DNA of 64,000 nt from Kineosporia sp. NBRC 101731 (GTDB lineage: Bacteria; Actinomycetota; Actinomycetes; Actinomycetales; Kineosporiaceae). The stretch covers positions 1 to 64,000 of the forward strand of contig NZ_BSTC01000003.1 in NCBI RefSeq assembly GCF_030269305.1. The letters are read 5' to 3'. The position numbers and the translations under genes are program-made. Below the pieces are notes generated by a model. The model did not search any database. It worked only from the letters and a program-made list of their open reading frames with translations, and had not been told where the DNA came from. Shown piece by piece: positions 1 through 9,317 of this stretch. Each line of letters begins with the position of its first letter. Position 1 is the first letter of the stretch.

Positions 1-2
1 CC

Positions 3-233
3 GAGCCCGCGGTGGAGAAACTGATCGAGAAAGATCTGATGAACTCGACCGAGCGCACAGCCCGCCGCACCCGCCGCTGGCAGAACGACCTGGCCTGGCA
101 CGCCAACCGGCAAGACCGGCTACGCCGGGCGGCTGCATCGGTGTCCAGTTCCCCGGTAGGACGTCCGTCTCCCCGGCCTCCGTGGGGGGAGGGCACGGAA
201 AAGCTTGCAGACTACGGAAGTCCACCTTTCTAA
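3..233 (+). CDS. possible 3' end of a gene entering from the left edge
   Basis: An open frame runs in from the left edge and stops at 231-233. Its first 40 or so codons are rich in charged residues (EKLIEKDL, RTARRTRRW) with GC-rich third positions, so it may be the C-terminal tail of a basic protein. The last 30 codons (SPRPPWGEG...) look non-coding, so the true end is uncertain. No family is recognised and a chance open frame is quite possible. Confidence 0.2.
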   Translation, partial: EPAVEKLIEKDLMNSTERTARRTRRWQNDLAWHANRQDRLRRAAASVSSSPVGRPSPRPPWGEGTEKLADYGSPPF

Positions 234-316
234 CCGGTCTGCGCAGAGAAGGCGACGCGGGAGAATGGAGAGTGATGCGGGGATGATGTCAGAGTCTGGC
301 AGGCGGGCTGACCAGT

Positions 317-351
317 GCCGAGCCGAGCCGAGCCGAGCCGAGCCGAGCCGG
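317..351. repeat. GCCGA pentanucleotide tandem repeat
   Basis: Six perfect copies of the 5-bp unit GCCGA plus one imperfect copy (GCCGG). It lies in the gap between the window's first open frame and the 3' end of pgl and is not part of a convincing gene. A 5-bp unit makes it a plausible slippage site. Confidence 0.85.
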
Positions 352-365
352 GCCAAACGAAGAAC

Positions 366-395
366 GGCGCCGGGATCAGAAGAGATCCCGACGCC
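366..395 (-). terminator. hairpin downstream of pgl
   Basis: A 12-bp stem (366-377 with 384-395, one mismatch) closes a 6-nt AGAAGA loop. It lies about 85 bp beyond the pgl stop codon on the minus strand, at the end of the tkt-to-pgl gene block. There is no T-run, as is common for terminators in high-GC actinomycetes, so the role is inferred. Confidence 0.45.
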
Positions 396-416
396 GTCCG
401 GATGGCGGTCCACTGG

Positions 417-472
417 AACACGGGCACCACTAAAACACGGGCACCACTAAACACGGGCACCACTAAAACACG
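417..472. repeat. three 16-17 bp direct repeats
   Basis: Three consecutive near-identical units built on ACACGGGCACCACTAAA, with periods of 17 and 16 bp, sit between the terminator-like hairpin and the pgl stop codon. There are no spacers between units, so this is a simple tandem array and not a CRISPR. Confidence 0.8.
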
Positions 473-480
473 CTGGACGC

Positions 481-1245
481 CTACAACTTCGAAGCGGCCG
501 CCCGGTCAAGCAGCCACAGTGTGCGCTCGGTGCCCCGCACCGCACCGGCGGGCAGGTCCACACCGCCGAGCGCCTGGGAGACAGCCTCGGCCTTGCCCTC
601 GCCACCGGCGAGCAGCCAGACCTGACGGGCCGCGCCGATGGCACCCAGGGTCAGCGAGATCCGCTCCGGCGGAGGCTTCGGCGACTCACGCACGGCGATC
701 GCCGTGCCCTCCGTCACCGCGTAGCCGGGGTGACCCGGGAACAGCGAGGCCACATGGCCGTCCGGGCCGACGCCGAGCATGAGCACGTCGAACGCCGGGA
801 CCCCGGGAACCGCAGACCCGCTGGGGGAGAGCTGTTCCCGTGACGCGGCGGCGGCCGTGGCCAGCTCCGCGGTGTAGGCCGCGGCGGCACTGTCCAGGTC
901 GTCCCCGAACTCGCCGTCCGAAGCAGCCATCACGTGCACCCGCTGCGGTTCCAGCGGCAGCGCGTCCAGCAGGTACCCGCGAGCCTGTACCTCGTTGCGC
1001 TCCGCGTCACCGGCGGGCAGGAACCGCTCGTCGCCCCACCAGAGGTCGACACGGCTCCAGTCCACGGTGTCACGGGCCGGTGAGCTCGCGACCGCCTTGA
1101 GCAGCGCGCCACCGTTCGAACCCCCGGTGAGCACCACGTGCGCCACACCCCGGGCGTTCTGGGCGTCGCTGATCGCGGTGATCAGGCGGGCCGCCGTGGC
1201 GGTGGCCAGCTGCTCGCCGTCGGCGAAGACGAAACGCTCGCTCAT
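481..1245 (-). CDS. pgl: 6-phosphogluconolactonase
   Basis: Hydrolyses 6-phosphogluconolactone to 6-phosphogluconate, the second oxidative step of the pentose phosphate pathway, in the cytosol. The 254-residue protein has the family's N-terminal VLTGGSNGG phosphate-binding loop, the WWGDERF block and the central GVGPDGHVASLFPGH motif, and matches the usual length of SugarP_isomerase-type DevB/Pgl enzymes. The ATG start overlaps the opcA stop by 4 bp, so it is probably translationally coupled as the last gene of the zwf-opcA-pgl group. A hairpin follows about 85 bp downstream. Confidence 0.95.
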   Translation of the reverse strand: MSERFVFADGEQLATATAARLITAISDAQNARGVAHVVLTGGSNGGALLKAVASSPARDTVDWSRVDLWWGDERFLPAGDAERNEVQARGYLLDALPLEPQRVHVMAASDGEFGDDLDSAAAAYTAELATAAAASREQLSPSGSAVPGVPAFDVLMLGVGPDGHVASLFPGHPGYAVTEGTAIAVRESPKPPPERISLTLGAIGAARQVWLLAGGEGKAEAVSQALGGVDLPAGAVRGTERTLWLLDRAAASKL

Positions 1246-2171
1246 GCGGGCACCGCACCCTTCAGGCGCGGCATGCCCTTTGTGAGGACGTCGCTGAAGA
1301 GCTCGTCCTCCTCGAGCCGGCGCAGCTCCTCGATCAGGCAGTCCACGTCGGTGCGGCGGTGCAGCGCGACCCGGCGTACGGGCTGGCCGGGCTGGGTCAT
1401 GGTGGCGACCGTGCCGTCCTCCCGCACGATCGAGATGTCACCGGAGGCGCGGGTCAGCGTGACACCGACCATGCCGGTGCCGGCCTCGGTGTGCTCGATC
1501 GTGACCGGGCACTCCAGTGCGTAGGCCAGCCAGGCGGCCATCAGCTCGACGCTCGGCTTGTCCTGCGCGCCCCGCACGACAGCCGAGGTGACCTCCTCGT
1601 ACGGCGGCTGGTCCAGCGCCGCCGCGAGCAGGGCCCGCCAGCGGGTGATCCGGCTCCAGGACAGGTCGGTGGTGCCCGGGGCGGTGACCGAGGCCAGACG
1701 GGACAGGGCCGCGCGCGGGTCGGCCGCCTTCGAGGAGTCGACGATGCGGCGGGTGGCCATGGTGCCGATGCGCTCGTTCACCGGGTCGGCCGGGGGCTCG
1801 CCGGCCCACCAGACCACGACCGGTGCGTCCGGCAGCAGCAGCGGGGTGACCAGGGCGGAGCCATGGTTGGCGAGCTCACCGAACAGGCGCAGCACCACGA
1901 CCTCGGCGGCCCCGGCGTCACCGCCGACCCGGATCTGCGCGTCCAGCCGGGAGTCGCCGTCGGTGGAACCCCGCACGATCACCAGCACGCGGGAGGGATG
2001 CTCCCGGCTGGCGTCGTTCGCCGTGCCGATGGCGTCGTCCGAACCAGATTCGTCGGTGACCAGGATCAGCGTGAGTACGCGCCCCTGGGCGACCGCGCCG
2101 CTCTCGCTGCGGGCCTCGACGAGCCGCTTGCTGATCTCGTTGGTGGTGGTGTTCGGCAGGTCGACGATCAC
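1242..2171 (-). CDS. opcA: glucose-6-phosphate dehydrogenase assembly protein OpcA
   Basis: OpcA is an actinobacterial and cyanobacterial protein needed for assembly or redox activation of glucose-6-phosphate dehydrogenase. The 309-residue product starts at a GTG (VIVDLPNTTTNEI), overlapping the zwf stop by 4 bp, and ends overlapping pgl. It carries the family's features: an N-terminal helix leading into a strand (RVLTLILVT), the PDAPVVVWWAGEPP segment and a C-terminal half with LYALECPV-like and RRVALHRR segments. An upstream in-frame ATG would give a longer product, but the conserved start and zwf overlap favour the GTG. The zwf-opcA-pgl order is typical of Actinomycetota. Confidence 0.93.
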   Translation of the reverse strand: MIVDLPNTTTNEISKRLVEARSESGAVAQGRVLTLILVTDESGSDDAIGTANDASREHPSRVLVIVRGSTDGDSRLDAQIRVGGDAGAAEVVVLRLFGELANHGSALVTPLLLPDAPVVVWWAGEPPADPVNERIGTMATRRIVDSSKAADPRAALSRLASVTAPGTTDLSWSRITRWRALLAAALDQPPYEEVTSAVVRGAQDKPSVELMAAWLAYALECPVTIEHTEAGTGMVGVTLTRASGDISIVREDGTVATMTQPGQPVRRVALHRRTDVDCLIEELRRLEEDELFSDVLTKGMPRLKGAVPA

Positions 2172-3712
2172 GGGACCCTCCAGCTGCGTCCGTCGCGGGA
2201 AAGCATGTCGTGGGCAGAGGCCGGGCCCCACTGGCCGGGGTAGTAGGCCTCGGGCTGCTTGCCGGCGCTCTCCCAGTGCTTGGTGAAGGGGTCGAGGATC
2301 TTCCAGGAGAGCTCGACCTCCTCGTGGCGCGGGAACAGCGGCGGGTCGCCGAGCAGGACGTCGAGGATGAGCCGCTCGTAGGCCTCGGGGGAGGACTCGG
2401 TGAACGATTCGCCGTAGCTCATGTCCATGTTGACGTCGCGCACCTCCATCGCCGTGCCGGGCACCTTGGACCCGAAGCGGATGGTGACGCCCTCGTCGGG
2501 CTGTACGCGGATCACGATGGCGTTCTGGCCGAGCTCGCCGGTCGCGGTGTTGTCGAACGGCAGGAACGGGGCTCGCTTGAACACCACGGCGATCTCGGTG
2601 ACGCGGCGGCCCAGGCGCTTGCCGGCCCTCAGATAGAACGGCACCCCGGCCCAGCGACGGGTGTCGATGTCCAGGCGCAGTGCCGCGAAGGTCTCGGTGA
2701 TCGAGTCGGGCGCGATGCCGTCCTCCTCGAGGAAGCCGATGACCGCCTCGTTACCCTGGTAGCCCTTCGAGTACTGCCCTCGGGCGGCCGCCGAATCCAG
2801 GTCGGTGGGCACGCGTACCGCGGAGAGCACCTTCTCCTTCTCCGCGCGCAGGTCCTTGGCGTCGAAGGAGATGGGCTCCTCCATCGCGGTCAGCGCGAGC
2901 AGCTGGAGCAGGTGGTTCTGGATCACGTCGCGGGCCGCGCCGATGCCGTCGTAGTAGCCGGCCCGGCCACCGATACCGATGTCCTCAGCCATCGTGATCT
3001 GCACGTGGTCCACGTAGTGGGCGTTCCAGATCGGCTCCCACAGCTGGTTCGCGAAGCGCAGCGCCAGCAGGTTCTGCACCGTCTCCTTACCCAGGTAGTG
3101 GTCGATGCGGAACACCGAGTCGGGCGGGAACACCGACTCCACGACCTCGTTCAGCTCACGGGCGCTCTCGAGGTCGTGCCCGAAGGGCTTCTCGATGACG
3201 ACGCGGCGCCAGGAGTCACCGTCCTGGCGGGACAGGCCGGAGCGGGCCAGCTGCTTGGTCACCACCGGGAACGCACCCGGCGGGATGGACAGATAGAAAC
3301 CGTAGTTGCCGCCGATGCCGCGCGTCGTGTCCAGCTCGGCCAGGACCTCGGCGAGCCGGTCGAACGCGGCGTCGTCGTCGAAGTTGCCCTGCACGAAGCG
3401 CAGACCTTCCGCCAGCTGCTCCCACACCTCGGCGCGGAACGGCGTGCGGGCGTAGCGGCTCACCGACGACCGGACCTGCTCGGCGAAGTCGGCGTCGGAC
3501 CAGTCGCGGCGGCCGTAGCCGACCAGGGAGAAGCCCGGCGGCAGCAGCCCGCGGTTGAACAGGTCGTAGATGGCCGGCATCAGCTTCTTGCGGGCCAGGT
3601 CGCCGGTGACCCCGAACATCACCAGGCCACTGGGCCCCGCGATCCTGGGGAGCCTGCGGTCACGGTCGTCGCGCAGCGGATTCTCGCTGGCACTCACCCG
3701 GGTCGGGCTCAC
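2168..3712 (-). CDS. zwf: glucose-6-phosphate 1-dehydrogenase
   Basis: Oxidises glucose 6-phosphate to 6-phosphogluconolactone with reduction of NADP, the entry step of the oxidative pentose phosphate pathway. The 514-residue protein has the N-terminal nucleotide-binding motif GVTGDLARKKL (near residues 34-44), the catalytic block RIDHYLGKETVQNLL (near 201-215) and the C-terminal G6PD domain. The GTG start at 3712 is chosen because AAAGGA lies 6 nt ahead; a longer open frame exists but lacks a site. It overlaps opcA by 4 bp. The 176-bp gap to pgi contains a strong terminator hairpin, so zwf probably has its own promoter there. Confidence 0.96.
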   Translation of the reverse strand: MSPTRVSASENPLRDDRDRRLPRIAGPSGLVMFGVTGDLARKKLMPAIYDLFNRGLLPPGFSLVGYGRRDWSDADFAEQVRSSVSRYARTPFRAEVWEQLAEGLRFVQGNFDDDAAFDRLAEVLAELDTTRGIGGNYGFYLSIPPGAFPVVTKQLARSGLSRQDGDSWRRVVIEKPFGHDLESARELNEVVESVFPPDSVFRIDHYLGKETVQNLLALRFANQLWEPIWNAHYVDHVQITMAEDIGIGGRAGYYDGIGAARDVIQNHLLQLLALTAMEEPISFDAKDLRAEKEKVLSAVRVPTDLDSAAARGQYSKGYQGNEAVIGFLEEDGIAPDSITETFAALRLDIDTRRWAGVPFYLRAGKRLGRRVTEIAVVFKRAPFLPFDNTATGELGQNAIVIRVQPDEGVTIRFGSKVPGTAMEVRDVNMDMSYGESFTESSPEAYERLILDVLLGDPPLFPRHEEVELSWKILDPFTKHWESAGKQPEAYYPGQWGPASAHDMLSRDGRSWRVP

Positions 3713-3828
3713 CGTTGTTCCTTTCAGAGCTAACGACAAACGAAAATGGTGGACGCCGGTCACGCCGGCGTACGCACGTACTGGGGGCCAAGTCCGGCGA
3801 AGCGCCCGGCATTCCCGTCACGTACACG

Positions 3829-3874
3829 CGAAGGGTGGTTCTGCTGGTCCGGGGACCAGCAGAACCACCCTTCG
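3829..3874 (-). terminator. strong terminator hairpin after pgi
   Basis: A perfect 22-bp inverted repeat with a minimal loop lies between the pgi stop (3889) and the zwf start. It is a long, GC-rich stem without a clear T-run. The position suggests it ends the tkt/tal/pgi transcript and separates it from zwf-opcA-pgl. Confidence 0.75.
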
Positions 3875-3888
3875 TCGGGCACTGGTGA

Positions 3889-5559
3889 CTACCTGCTGAG
3901 CACCTGGATCAGCTGGGCCAGCCCGGCCTTACGGTCGGTCAGGTGCAGGCGCAGCACCGGACGGTCGTGCTCGGCGAGCACGGTGGCGTCACCGGCGGCC
4001 TGGGCCGCGATGAGCTGACCGAAGGTGAACGGCCGGTCCGGGATCTCCAGGTCGTCCGCGGAGTCCGCGGTGATCTGGAGGTAGACCCCGACCGGGGCGC
4101 CGCCCTTGTGGAACTGCCCGGTGGAGTGCAGGAACCGCGGTCCCCACCCGAAGGTGACGGGGCGGCTCGTGTGCTTCGCCAGGGCGTCGCGCACCTGCGC
4201 CAGCTCGCTCTCGGCGAGCCGGTCGAGGTAGGCCATGACGGACAGGTAACCGCGGCCCGGCAGCTGCGCGAGCAGCGCGTCCACGGCCGCCTCGACGGTG
4301 GTGGCACCCTTGAGAAGACCGGGCGTGGCCCGGATCTCGATGCCACCGTCGACGGCCTCGGCCGTCTCCGGCTCGGGGCGGGCGTCGAGCATGCCGCGGG
4401 CGGCGGCCTTCGCGCTCTCCACGTCGGGCTGGTCGAACGGGTTGATCCCGATCAGGCGCCCGGCCACCACGGTGGCGTACTCCCAGAGCAGCATCTGCGC
4501 CCCGAGAGGCCCGTTCACCGTGACCGCGGCCACGGCGGAGGAGTCGGAGGGCGCCGCGGTGGCGTCCGAACCGACCGGTGCCAGTCGCACGACGACCGTG
4601 TCGTCGCCGGGGGTGGTGACGTCGGCCGCCGTGGGGGAGGCGACGACCGGCAGCAGGCCGGTGCCCTCCTTGCCCGTGGACTCGGCGATCAACTGCTCGA
4701 CCCAGTCGCCGAAACCGCTGATGCCCGAGCCGTAGTCGGCGAAGACGGTCTTGTCGCGGAAGCCGCCCGAGGGAGCCGGCGAGCCACCGATGACGGCGCC
4801 CAGCACCAGGCCCGGGTTGGCCTCGCTGTCCTCGGCCAGCTGGTCGCTGACCCCGGCCGCCTCGTCGAGCAGCTGGCCGATGTCCGCCCCGGCCAGACCG
4901 GACGGCACCAGGCCGAACGCGGTCAGTGCCGAGTAACGGCCGCCGATGGTCGGGTCGGCCTGGAAGATCGCCCGGTAACCGGCCTCCTGGGAGGCCTTCT
5001 CCAGCGGCGAGCCCGGGTCGGTGACCACGACGATGCGGCTCTTGGCGTCGATGCCGGCCTTGGTGAAGGCGTCTTCGAAGATCCGGCGCTGACTGTCGGT
5101 CTCGAGCGTGCCACCGGACTTGCTGGAGACCACGATCACCGTGCGCTCCAGCTCGACCAGGGCGGCGCGGACCTGACCGGGATCGGTCGAGTCGAGCACC
5201 ACCAGGTCGACACCCGCGGTCTGGGTGATGACCTCGGGAGCCAGCGACGAGCCGCCCATGCCGCACAGCACGACCCGGTCGATGCCCTCGGCGAGCAGCT
5301 CGGCCCGCAAGGACTCGATCGGCTCGACCAGCGGCCGGGAGGAGTCGGCCAGGCCGACCCAGCCGAGCCGGACGGAGGCCTCGGAGACCGCGGCCTCTCC
5401 CCAGAGGGTGGGGTCCTTGGCCAGGATCCGGGAGGCCACCTTGTCGGCGACCAGCGTGGCGAGGTGCTTCTCGAGCGCCTTCAGTGCGTCCGGGCCGGCC
5501 GGGGTGACGGTCACGTCAGCAGCCACGTCGTCGGCGGGCCATACGTCAGCCTCGCTCAC
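3889..5559 (-). CDS. pgi: glucose-6-phosphate isomerase
   Basis: Interconverts glucose 6-phosphate and fructose 6-phosphate, linking glycolysis to the pentose phosphate pathway. The product is 556 residues. Recognisable PGI blocks are [25 protein letters not shown] (phosphate-binding SIS-like loop), [15 protein letters not shown] and the C-terminal [11 protein letters not shown] segment. The GTG start overlaps the tal stop as GTGA, implying coupling to tal. An open frame extends far upstream into tal in another frame, but that part is a shadow. The form resembles the actinobacterial PGI that sits beside transaldolase (sometimes fused with it in other taxa); here the two are separate genes. 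Confidence 0.93.
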   Translation of the reverse strand: MSEADVWPADDVAADVTVTPAGPDALKALEKHLATLVADKVASRILAKDPTLWGEAAVSEASVRLGWVGLADSSRPLVEPIESLRAELLAEGIDRVVLCGMGGSSLAPEVITQTAGVDLVVLDSTDPGQVRAALVELERTVIVVSSKSGGTLETDSQRRIFEDAFTKAGIDAKSRIVVVTDPGSPLEKASQEAGYRAIFQADPTIGGRYSALTAFGLVPSGLAGADIGQLLDEAAGVSDQLAEDSEANPGLVLGAVIGGSPAPSGGFRDKTVFADYGSGISGFGDWVEQLIAESTGKEGTGLLPVVASPTAADVTTPGDDTVVVRLAPVGSDATAAPSDSSAVAAVTVNGPLGAQMLLWEYATVVAGRLIGINPFDQPDVESAKAAARGMLDARPEPETAEAVDGGIEIRATPGLLKGATTVEAAVDALLAQLPGRGYLSVMAYLDRLAESELAQVRDALAKHTSRPVTFGWGPRFLHSTGQFHKGGAPVGVYLQITADSADDLEIPDRPFTFGQLIAAQAAGDATVLAEHDRPVLRLHLTDRKAGLAQLIQVLSR

Positions 5560-6677
5560 TCGGACACCCGGGCCTTGGCCCGCTCGAGCTCGTCGGTGAT
5601 GGAACCGAGCAGCTCGCCCCAGCTCTTCTCGAACTTGTCCAGGCCCTCGACCTCGAGCAGGTTCACCACGTCGTTGTAGTCGACGCCGGCGTTCGCCAGG
5701 GCGTCCATCGTGGCGGTGGCGGCGGCGTAGGAGCCGGTCACCGTGTCGCCGGTGATGACGCCGTGGTCGAAGGTCGCCTCGAGCGTGGCGCCCGGCATGG
5801 TGTTGACCGTGTCCTTCGCGACCAGCTCGGTCACGTACAGGGTGTCGGGCAGCTTCGGGTCCTTCACACCGGTGGAGGCCCACAGCGGACGCTGCACGTT
5901 GGCGCCGGCCGCGGCCAGCTCGCTCCAGCGGGCGGTCGCGATGGACTCCTCGAACGCCTGGTAGGCGAGCTGGGCGTTGGCCAGGCCGGCCTTGCTCTTC
6001 AGCGCCAGGGCCTCGTCGGAGCCGATCGCGGTCAGGCGCTTGTCGATCTCGGTGTCCACGCGGGACACGAAGAACGAGGCGACGGAACGGATGGTGGAGA
6101 GGTCGATGCCCTTGGCCTTGGCCTGCTCCAGGCCGGCCAGGTAGGCGTCGATGACGGCGCGGTAGCGCTCGAGGCTGAAGATCAGGGTGACGTTGACGCT
6201 GATGCCCTCGCCGATCACGGCGGTGATCGCGGGCAGGCCCTCGACGCTCGCCGGGATCTTGATCATGGCGTTGGCGCGGTCGACGGTCGCCCAGAGCTTC
6301 TTGGCGCTGTCGATCGTGCCGGCGGTGTCACGGGCCAGACGCGGGTCGACCTCGATGGACACCCGGCCGTCCTGGCCCTTGGTGTTGTCGAACAGCGGCT
6401 TGAAGACGTCGCAGGCGCTGCGCACGTCGTCGGTCGTGATCTCGAAGACCGCGAGGTCGACATCCGCGTTCTTCTTGGCCAGGGCGTCGACCTGGTCCTG
6501 GTAGCGGTCACCCTTGGAGAGGGCGTTCGCGAAGATCGTGGGGTTGGTGGTGACCCCGACGACGCCGCGCTCGTCGATCAGCTTCTGCAGGTCGCCGCTT
6601 TCCAGCAGCTCACGGGAGAGGTCGTCGAGCCAGACCGAGACGCCATTAGCGGCAAGGTCTTTCGTAGCGTTGGACAA
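5556..6677 (-). CDS. tal: transaldolase
   Basis: Transfers a dihydroxyacetone unit in the non-oxidative pentose phosphate pathway. The 373-residue length fits the longer actinobacterial Tal subfamily. Visible motifs are [13 protein letters not shown] near the N terminus, [16 protein letters not shown] with the Schiff-base lysine, and [12 protein letters not shown]. The TTG at 6677 is taken as the start because GGAGG lies 6 nt ahead and the protein then begins [22 protein letters not shown], as in homologues; a start 13 codons upstream is possible but lacks a site. It overlaps pgi by 4 bp. Confidence 0.93.
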   Translation of the reverse strand: MSNATKDLAANGVSVWLDDLSRELLESGDLQKLIDERGVVGVTTNPTIFANALSKGDRYQDQVDALAKKNADVDLAVFEITTDDVRSACDVFKPLFDNTKGQDGRVSIEVDPRLARDTAGTIDSAKKLWATVDRANAMIKIPASVEGLPAITAVIGEGISVNVTLIFSLERYRAVIDAYLAGLEQAKAKGIDLSTIRSVASFFVSRVDTEIDKRLTAIGSDEALALKSKAGLANAQLAYQAFEESIATARWSELAAAGANVQRPLWASTGVKDPKLPDTLYVTELVAKDTVNTMPGATLEATFDHGVITGDTVTGSYAAATATMDALANAGVDYNDVVNLLEVEGLDKFEKSWGELLGSITDELERAKARVSE

Positions 6678-6733
6678 GATGTGCCTCCGGTTGCGGTCGC
6701 CGTGCGGCGTCCGCACGGCTCATCGTCGAAACC

Positions 6734-6774
6734 GGCCCTGCCGCCTGGGACTGCGTCGGCACAGGCGGCGGGCC
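6734..6774 (-). terminator. weak hairpin between tkt and tal
   Basis: An imperfect stem of about 13 bp (6734-6747 with 6762-6774, one bulge) lies about 60 bp after the tkt stop. It could attenuate read-through from tkt into tal, but it lacks a T-run and is not perfect. Confidence 0.3.
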
Positions 6775-6833
6775 GGGTGGTTCTGGTCGTGCTAGTGGTG
6801 CTGGTGATGCGAGGAGCTGCCGGGTGCCGAGGC

Positions 6834-8945
6834 TCAGGCCTCGGTGCCGCGCAGGCTCTCCTTGGCGGCGTTCACCACGGCCTCGGAGGTGATGCCGTAC
6901 TCCTGGTAGATCCGCTTGTAGTCAGCGGAGGCGCCGTAGGTCTCGACGGAGACGCTGCGACCGGCGTCACCGACGAAGTCGCGCCAGCCGAGGGCCAGAC
7001 CGGCCTCGACCGAGACACGGGCCTTCACCGTGTGGGGCAGCACGCTCGCCTTGTAGTTGGCGTCCTGCTCGTTGAACCACTCGACGCACGGCATCGATAC
7101 CACGCGGGTCGGGATTCCCTCGGCCTGCAGGGTCGCCCGGGCCTCGACCGCGAGCTGGAGCTCGGAGCCGGTACCGATGAGGACGACCTTCGGGTCGCCG
7201 CCGTCGGCCTCGGCCAGGATGTACCCACCGCGGGCCACACCCTCGGGGCCGTTGAAGCCGGGGGCCTCACGGTCGAAGGTGGGGAGGTTCTGGCGGGACA
7301 GGATCAGGCCGACCGGGCCGGAGTTGCGCTCCAGCAGAGCACGCCACGCCCACGCCGTCTCGTTGGCGTCACCGGGACGCACGATCGAGAGGTTCGGGAT
7401 CGCGCGCAGGGCGGCCAGGTGCTCGACCGGCTGGTGCGTCGGGCCGTCCTCGCCCAGACCGATGGAGTCGTGGGTCCAGACGTAGGTGACCGGGATGTTC
7501 ATCAGCGACGTGAGCCGGACGGCGCCGCGCATGTAGTCGCTGAACTGCAGGAAGGTACCGCCGTAGGGGCGGGTGTTCCCGTGCAGGCGGATACCGGCCA
7601 GGATCGAGCCCATCGCGTGCTCGCGGATGCCGAAGTGCAGCGTGCGGCCGTACGGGTTACCGGTCCAGGTCTCCGTCGAACGGTGTGACGGGATGAAGGA
7701 CGGCTCGCCCTTCATCGTGGTGTTGTTGGACTCGGCCAGGTCGGCCGAGCCGCCCCACAGTTCGGGCAGCACCGGGGCCAGGGCGTCGAGGACGGCGCCG
7801 GAGGCCTTGCGGGTGGAGACGTCCTTGCCGGCCGGGAAGGTCGGCAGCGCGCTCTCCCAGCCGTCGGGCAGACGCCCGGCGGCGAGACGCTCGTGCAGCG
7901 AGGCCTGCTCGGGGTTCGCGGCCTCCCACTTCTTGAAGCCCTCGAGCCACTGCGTCTTCAGCGCCGCACCACGGTCGACCGCGCCGCGGACGTGCTTGAA
8001 CACCTCGGGCTCGACGACGAAGTCCTGGTCGGTCGGGAAACCGAGCAGTTCCTTCGTGGCCTTGATCTCGTCCAGGCCGAGCGCGGAACCGTGCGAACCG
8101 CCGGTGCCCTGCTTGGTCGGGGCCGGCCACGCGATGATCGTGCGCAGCAGGATGATCGACGGCTTCGAGGTCTCGGCCTTGGCCGCCTCGATCGCGTCGT
8201 GGAGGGCCTGGACGTCCTCGACGTACTCGCCGGTGACGGTCCAGTCCACCTTCTGCACGTGCCAGTGGTACGCCTCGTACCGCTTGGCAACGTCTTCGGT
8301 GAAGGCGATGTCGGTGTCGTCCTCGATGGAGATGTGGTTCTGGTCGTAGATCACGACCAGGTTGCCCAGCTCCTGGTGACCGGCGATCGACGAGGCCTCG
8401 GCGGTGACGCCTTCCTGCAGGTCACCGTCGGACGCGATCACGAAGATGTTGTGGTCGAACGGGCTCGTGCCCGGAGCGGCCTCGGGGTCGAACAGGCCAC
8501 GCTCACGACGGGCGGCCATCGCCATGCCCACGGCGGAGGCGAGGCCCTGGCCCAGCGGGCCGGTGGTGATCTCGACGCCGGCCGTGTGGCCGTACTCCGG
8601 GTGGCCCGGGGTCAGCGAGCCCCAGGTGCGCAGCGCCTTGAGGTCTTCCAGCTCGAGGCCGTAGCCGGCCAGGAAGAGCTGCACGTACTGCGTGATGCTG
8701 GAGTGGCCGGCGGAGAGCACGAACCGGTCACGACCGACCCAGTTCGGGTCGGTGGGGTCGTGCTTCATGACCTTCTGGTAGAGCATGTAGGCCGCGGGGG
8801 CGAGGCTCATGGCCGTGCCGGGGTGCCCGTTGCCGACCTTCTGCACCGCGTCCGCGGCGAGCAGGCGCACGGTGTCCACCGCGCGCTTGTCCAGGTCGGT
8901 CCATTCGAACCTGTCATTGGCGCTTGTTGCCGCGGTGTCTGTCAC
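6834..8945 (-). CDS. tkt: transketolase
   Basis: Thiamine-diphosphate enzyme that moves two-carbon units between sugar phosphates. The 703-residue product has all three domains: the N-terminal TPP domain (GNGHPGTAMSLAP; IASDGDLQEG with a later YDQN giving the GDG-N motif), the pyrimidine domain (GIREHAMGSILAGI; THDSIGLGEDGPTHQPVEHL) and the C-terminal domain (VSMPCVEWF). The GTG start at 8945 gives the usual N terminus VTDTAATSANDRFEWTDLDKRAVDTVRLLAADAVQ; GGAAGGA lies about 13 nt ahead. It is the first gene of the pentose-phosphate block and divergent from ctaB. Confidence 0.95.
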   Translation of the reverse strand: MTDTAATSANDRFEWTDLDKRAVDTVRLLAADAVQKVGNGHPGTAMSLAPAAYMLYQKVMKHDPTDPNWVGRDRFVLSAGHSSITQYVQLFLAGYGLELEDLKALRTWGSLTPGHPEYGHTAGVEITTGPLGQGLASAVGMAMAARRERGLFDPEAAPGTSPFDHNIFVIASDGDLQEGVTAEASSIAGHQELGNLVVIYDQNHISIEDDTDIAFTEDVAKRYEAYHWHVQKVDWTVTGEYVEDVQALHDAIEAAKAETSKPSIILLRTIIAWPAPTKQGTGGSHGSALGLDEIKATKELLGFPTDQDFVVEPEVFKHVRGAVDRGAALKTQWLEGFKKWEAANPEQASLHERLAAGRLPDGWESALPTFPAGKDVSTRKASGAVLDALAPVLPELWGGSADLAESNNTTMKGEPSFIPSHRSTETWTGNPYGRTLHFGIREHAMGSILAGIRLHGNTRPYGGTFLQFSDYMRGAVRLTSLMNIPVTYVWTHDSIGLGEDGPTHQPVEHLAALRAIPNLSIVRPGDANETAWAWRALLERNSGPVGLILSRQNLPTFDREAPGFNGPEGVARGGYILAEADGGDPKVVLIGTGSELQLAVEARATLQAEGIPTRVVSMPCVEWFNEQDANYKASVLPHTVKARVSVEAGLALGWRDFVGDAGRSVSVETYGASADYKRIYQEYGITSEAVVNAAKESLRGTEA

Positions 8946-9317
8946 GACGATCCGGATCCTTCCCTTGCATGGTCTTCTCAAGATCGAGCCTAGACCCGGC
9001 GGGTATACCCAGCCGTTCCAGACGCGGGTGAACTCTTTCAGGCGAGCTGGCACCGTTGGTGTCCGGACAGATTTTACGTCAGCCCGACGACAACGAGGTC
9101 ACGAGGGGTGGGTGTGAGATCCGCCCGCTGACCGTTTCGGAACGCAGGCGCTGGTCCTGAACTGCGCAGACACCGCGATCGCGGATCGCTCCGGTGCATC
9201 ACTAGGGTTACCCGGACGTTCTGCCGAGCTTCTAGAAGGGTTACGGGGTGCCGCGTCGGAAGAGCCAAGAGCCCCGCGTAGAGTGACGACCGTCCGAATC
9301 TGAACATCGAGGGAATT
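8946..9317. promoter_or_regulatory. divergent promoter region between tkt and ctaB
   Basis: This 372-bp gap separates the divergent starts of tkt and ctaB and must hold both promoters. On the minus strand a TATACC hexamer within the palindrome GGGTATACCC at 9001-9010 is a plausible -10 for tkt. TAGGGT in CACTAGGGTTACCC near 9203 is a weak -10 candidate for ctaB. Small open frames here lack ribosome binding sites. Confidence 0.45.

Larger units (their letters stand above)
234..480. other. non-coding gap with repeats
   Basis: The 247 bp between the first open frame and the pgl stop contain the GCCGA repeat, the hairpin at 366-395 and the ACACGGGCACCACTAAA repeats. No open frame here has a ribosome binding site or recognisable product. 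Confidence 0.6.

Noticed and set aside
417-472. Possible CRISPR array
   Set aside because: Units follow each other without spacers and are only 16-17 bp; no cas genes anywhere in the window.
2210-3733. 507-codon open frame on the plus strand across zwf
   Set aside because: Antisense shadow of zwf; composition is Gly/Val/His/Arg-rich and matches no family.
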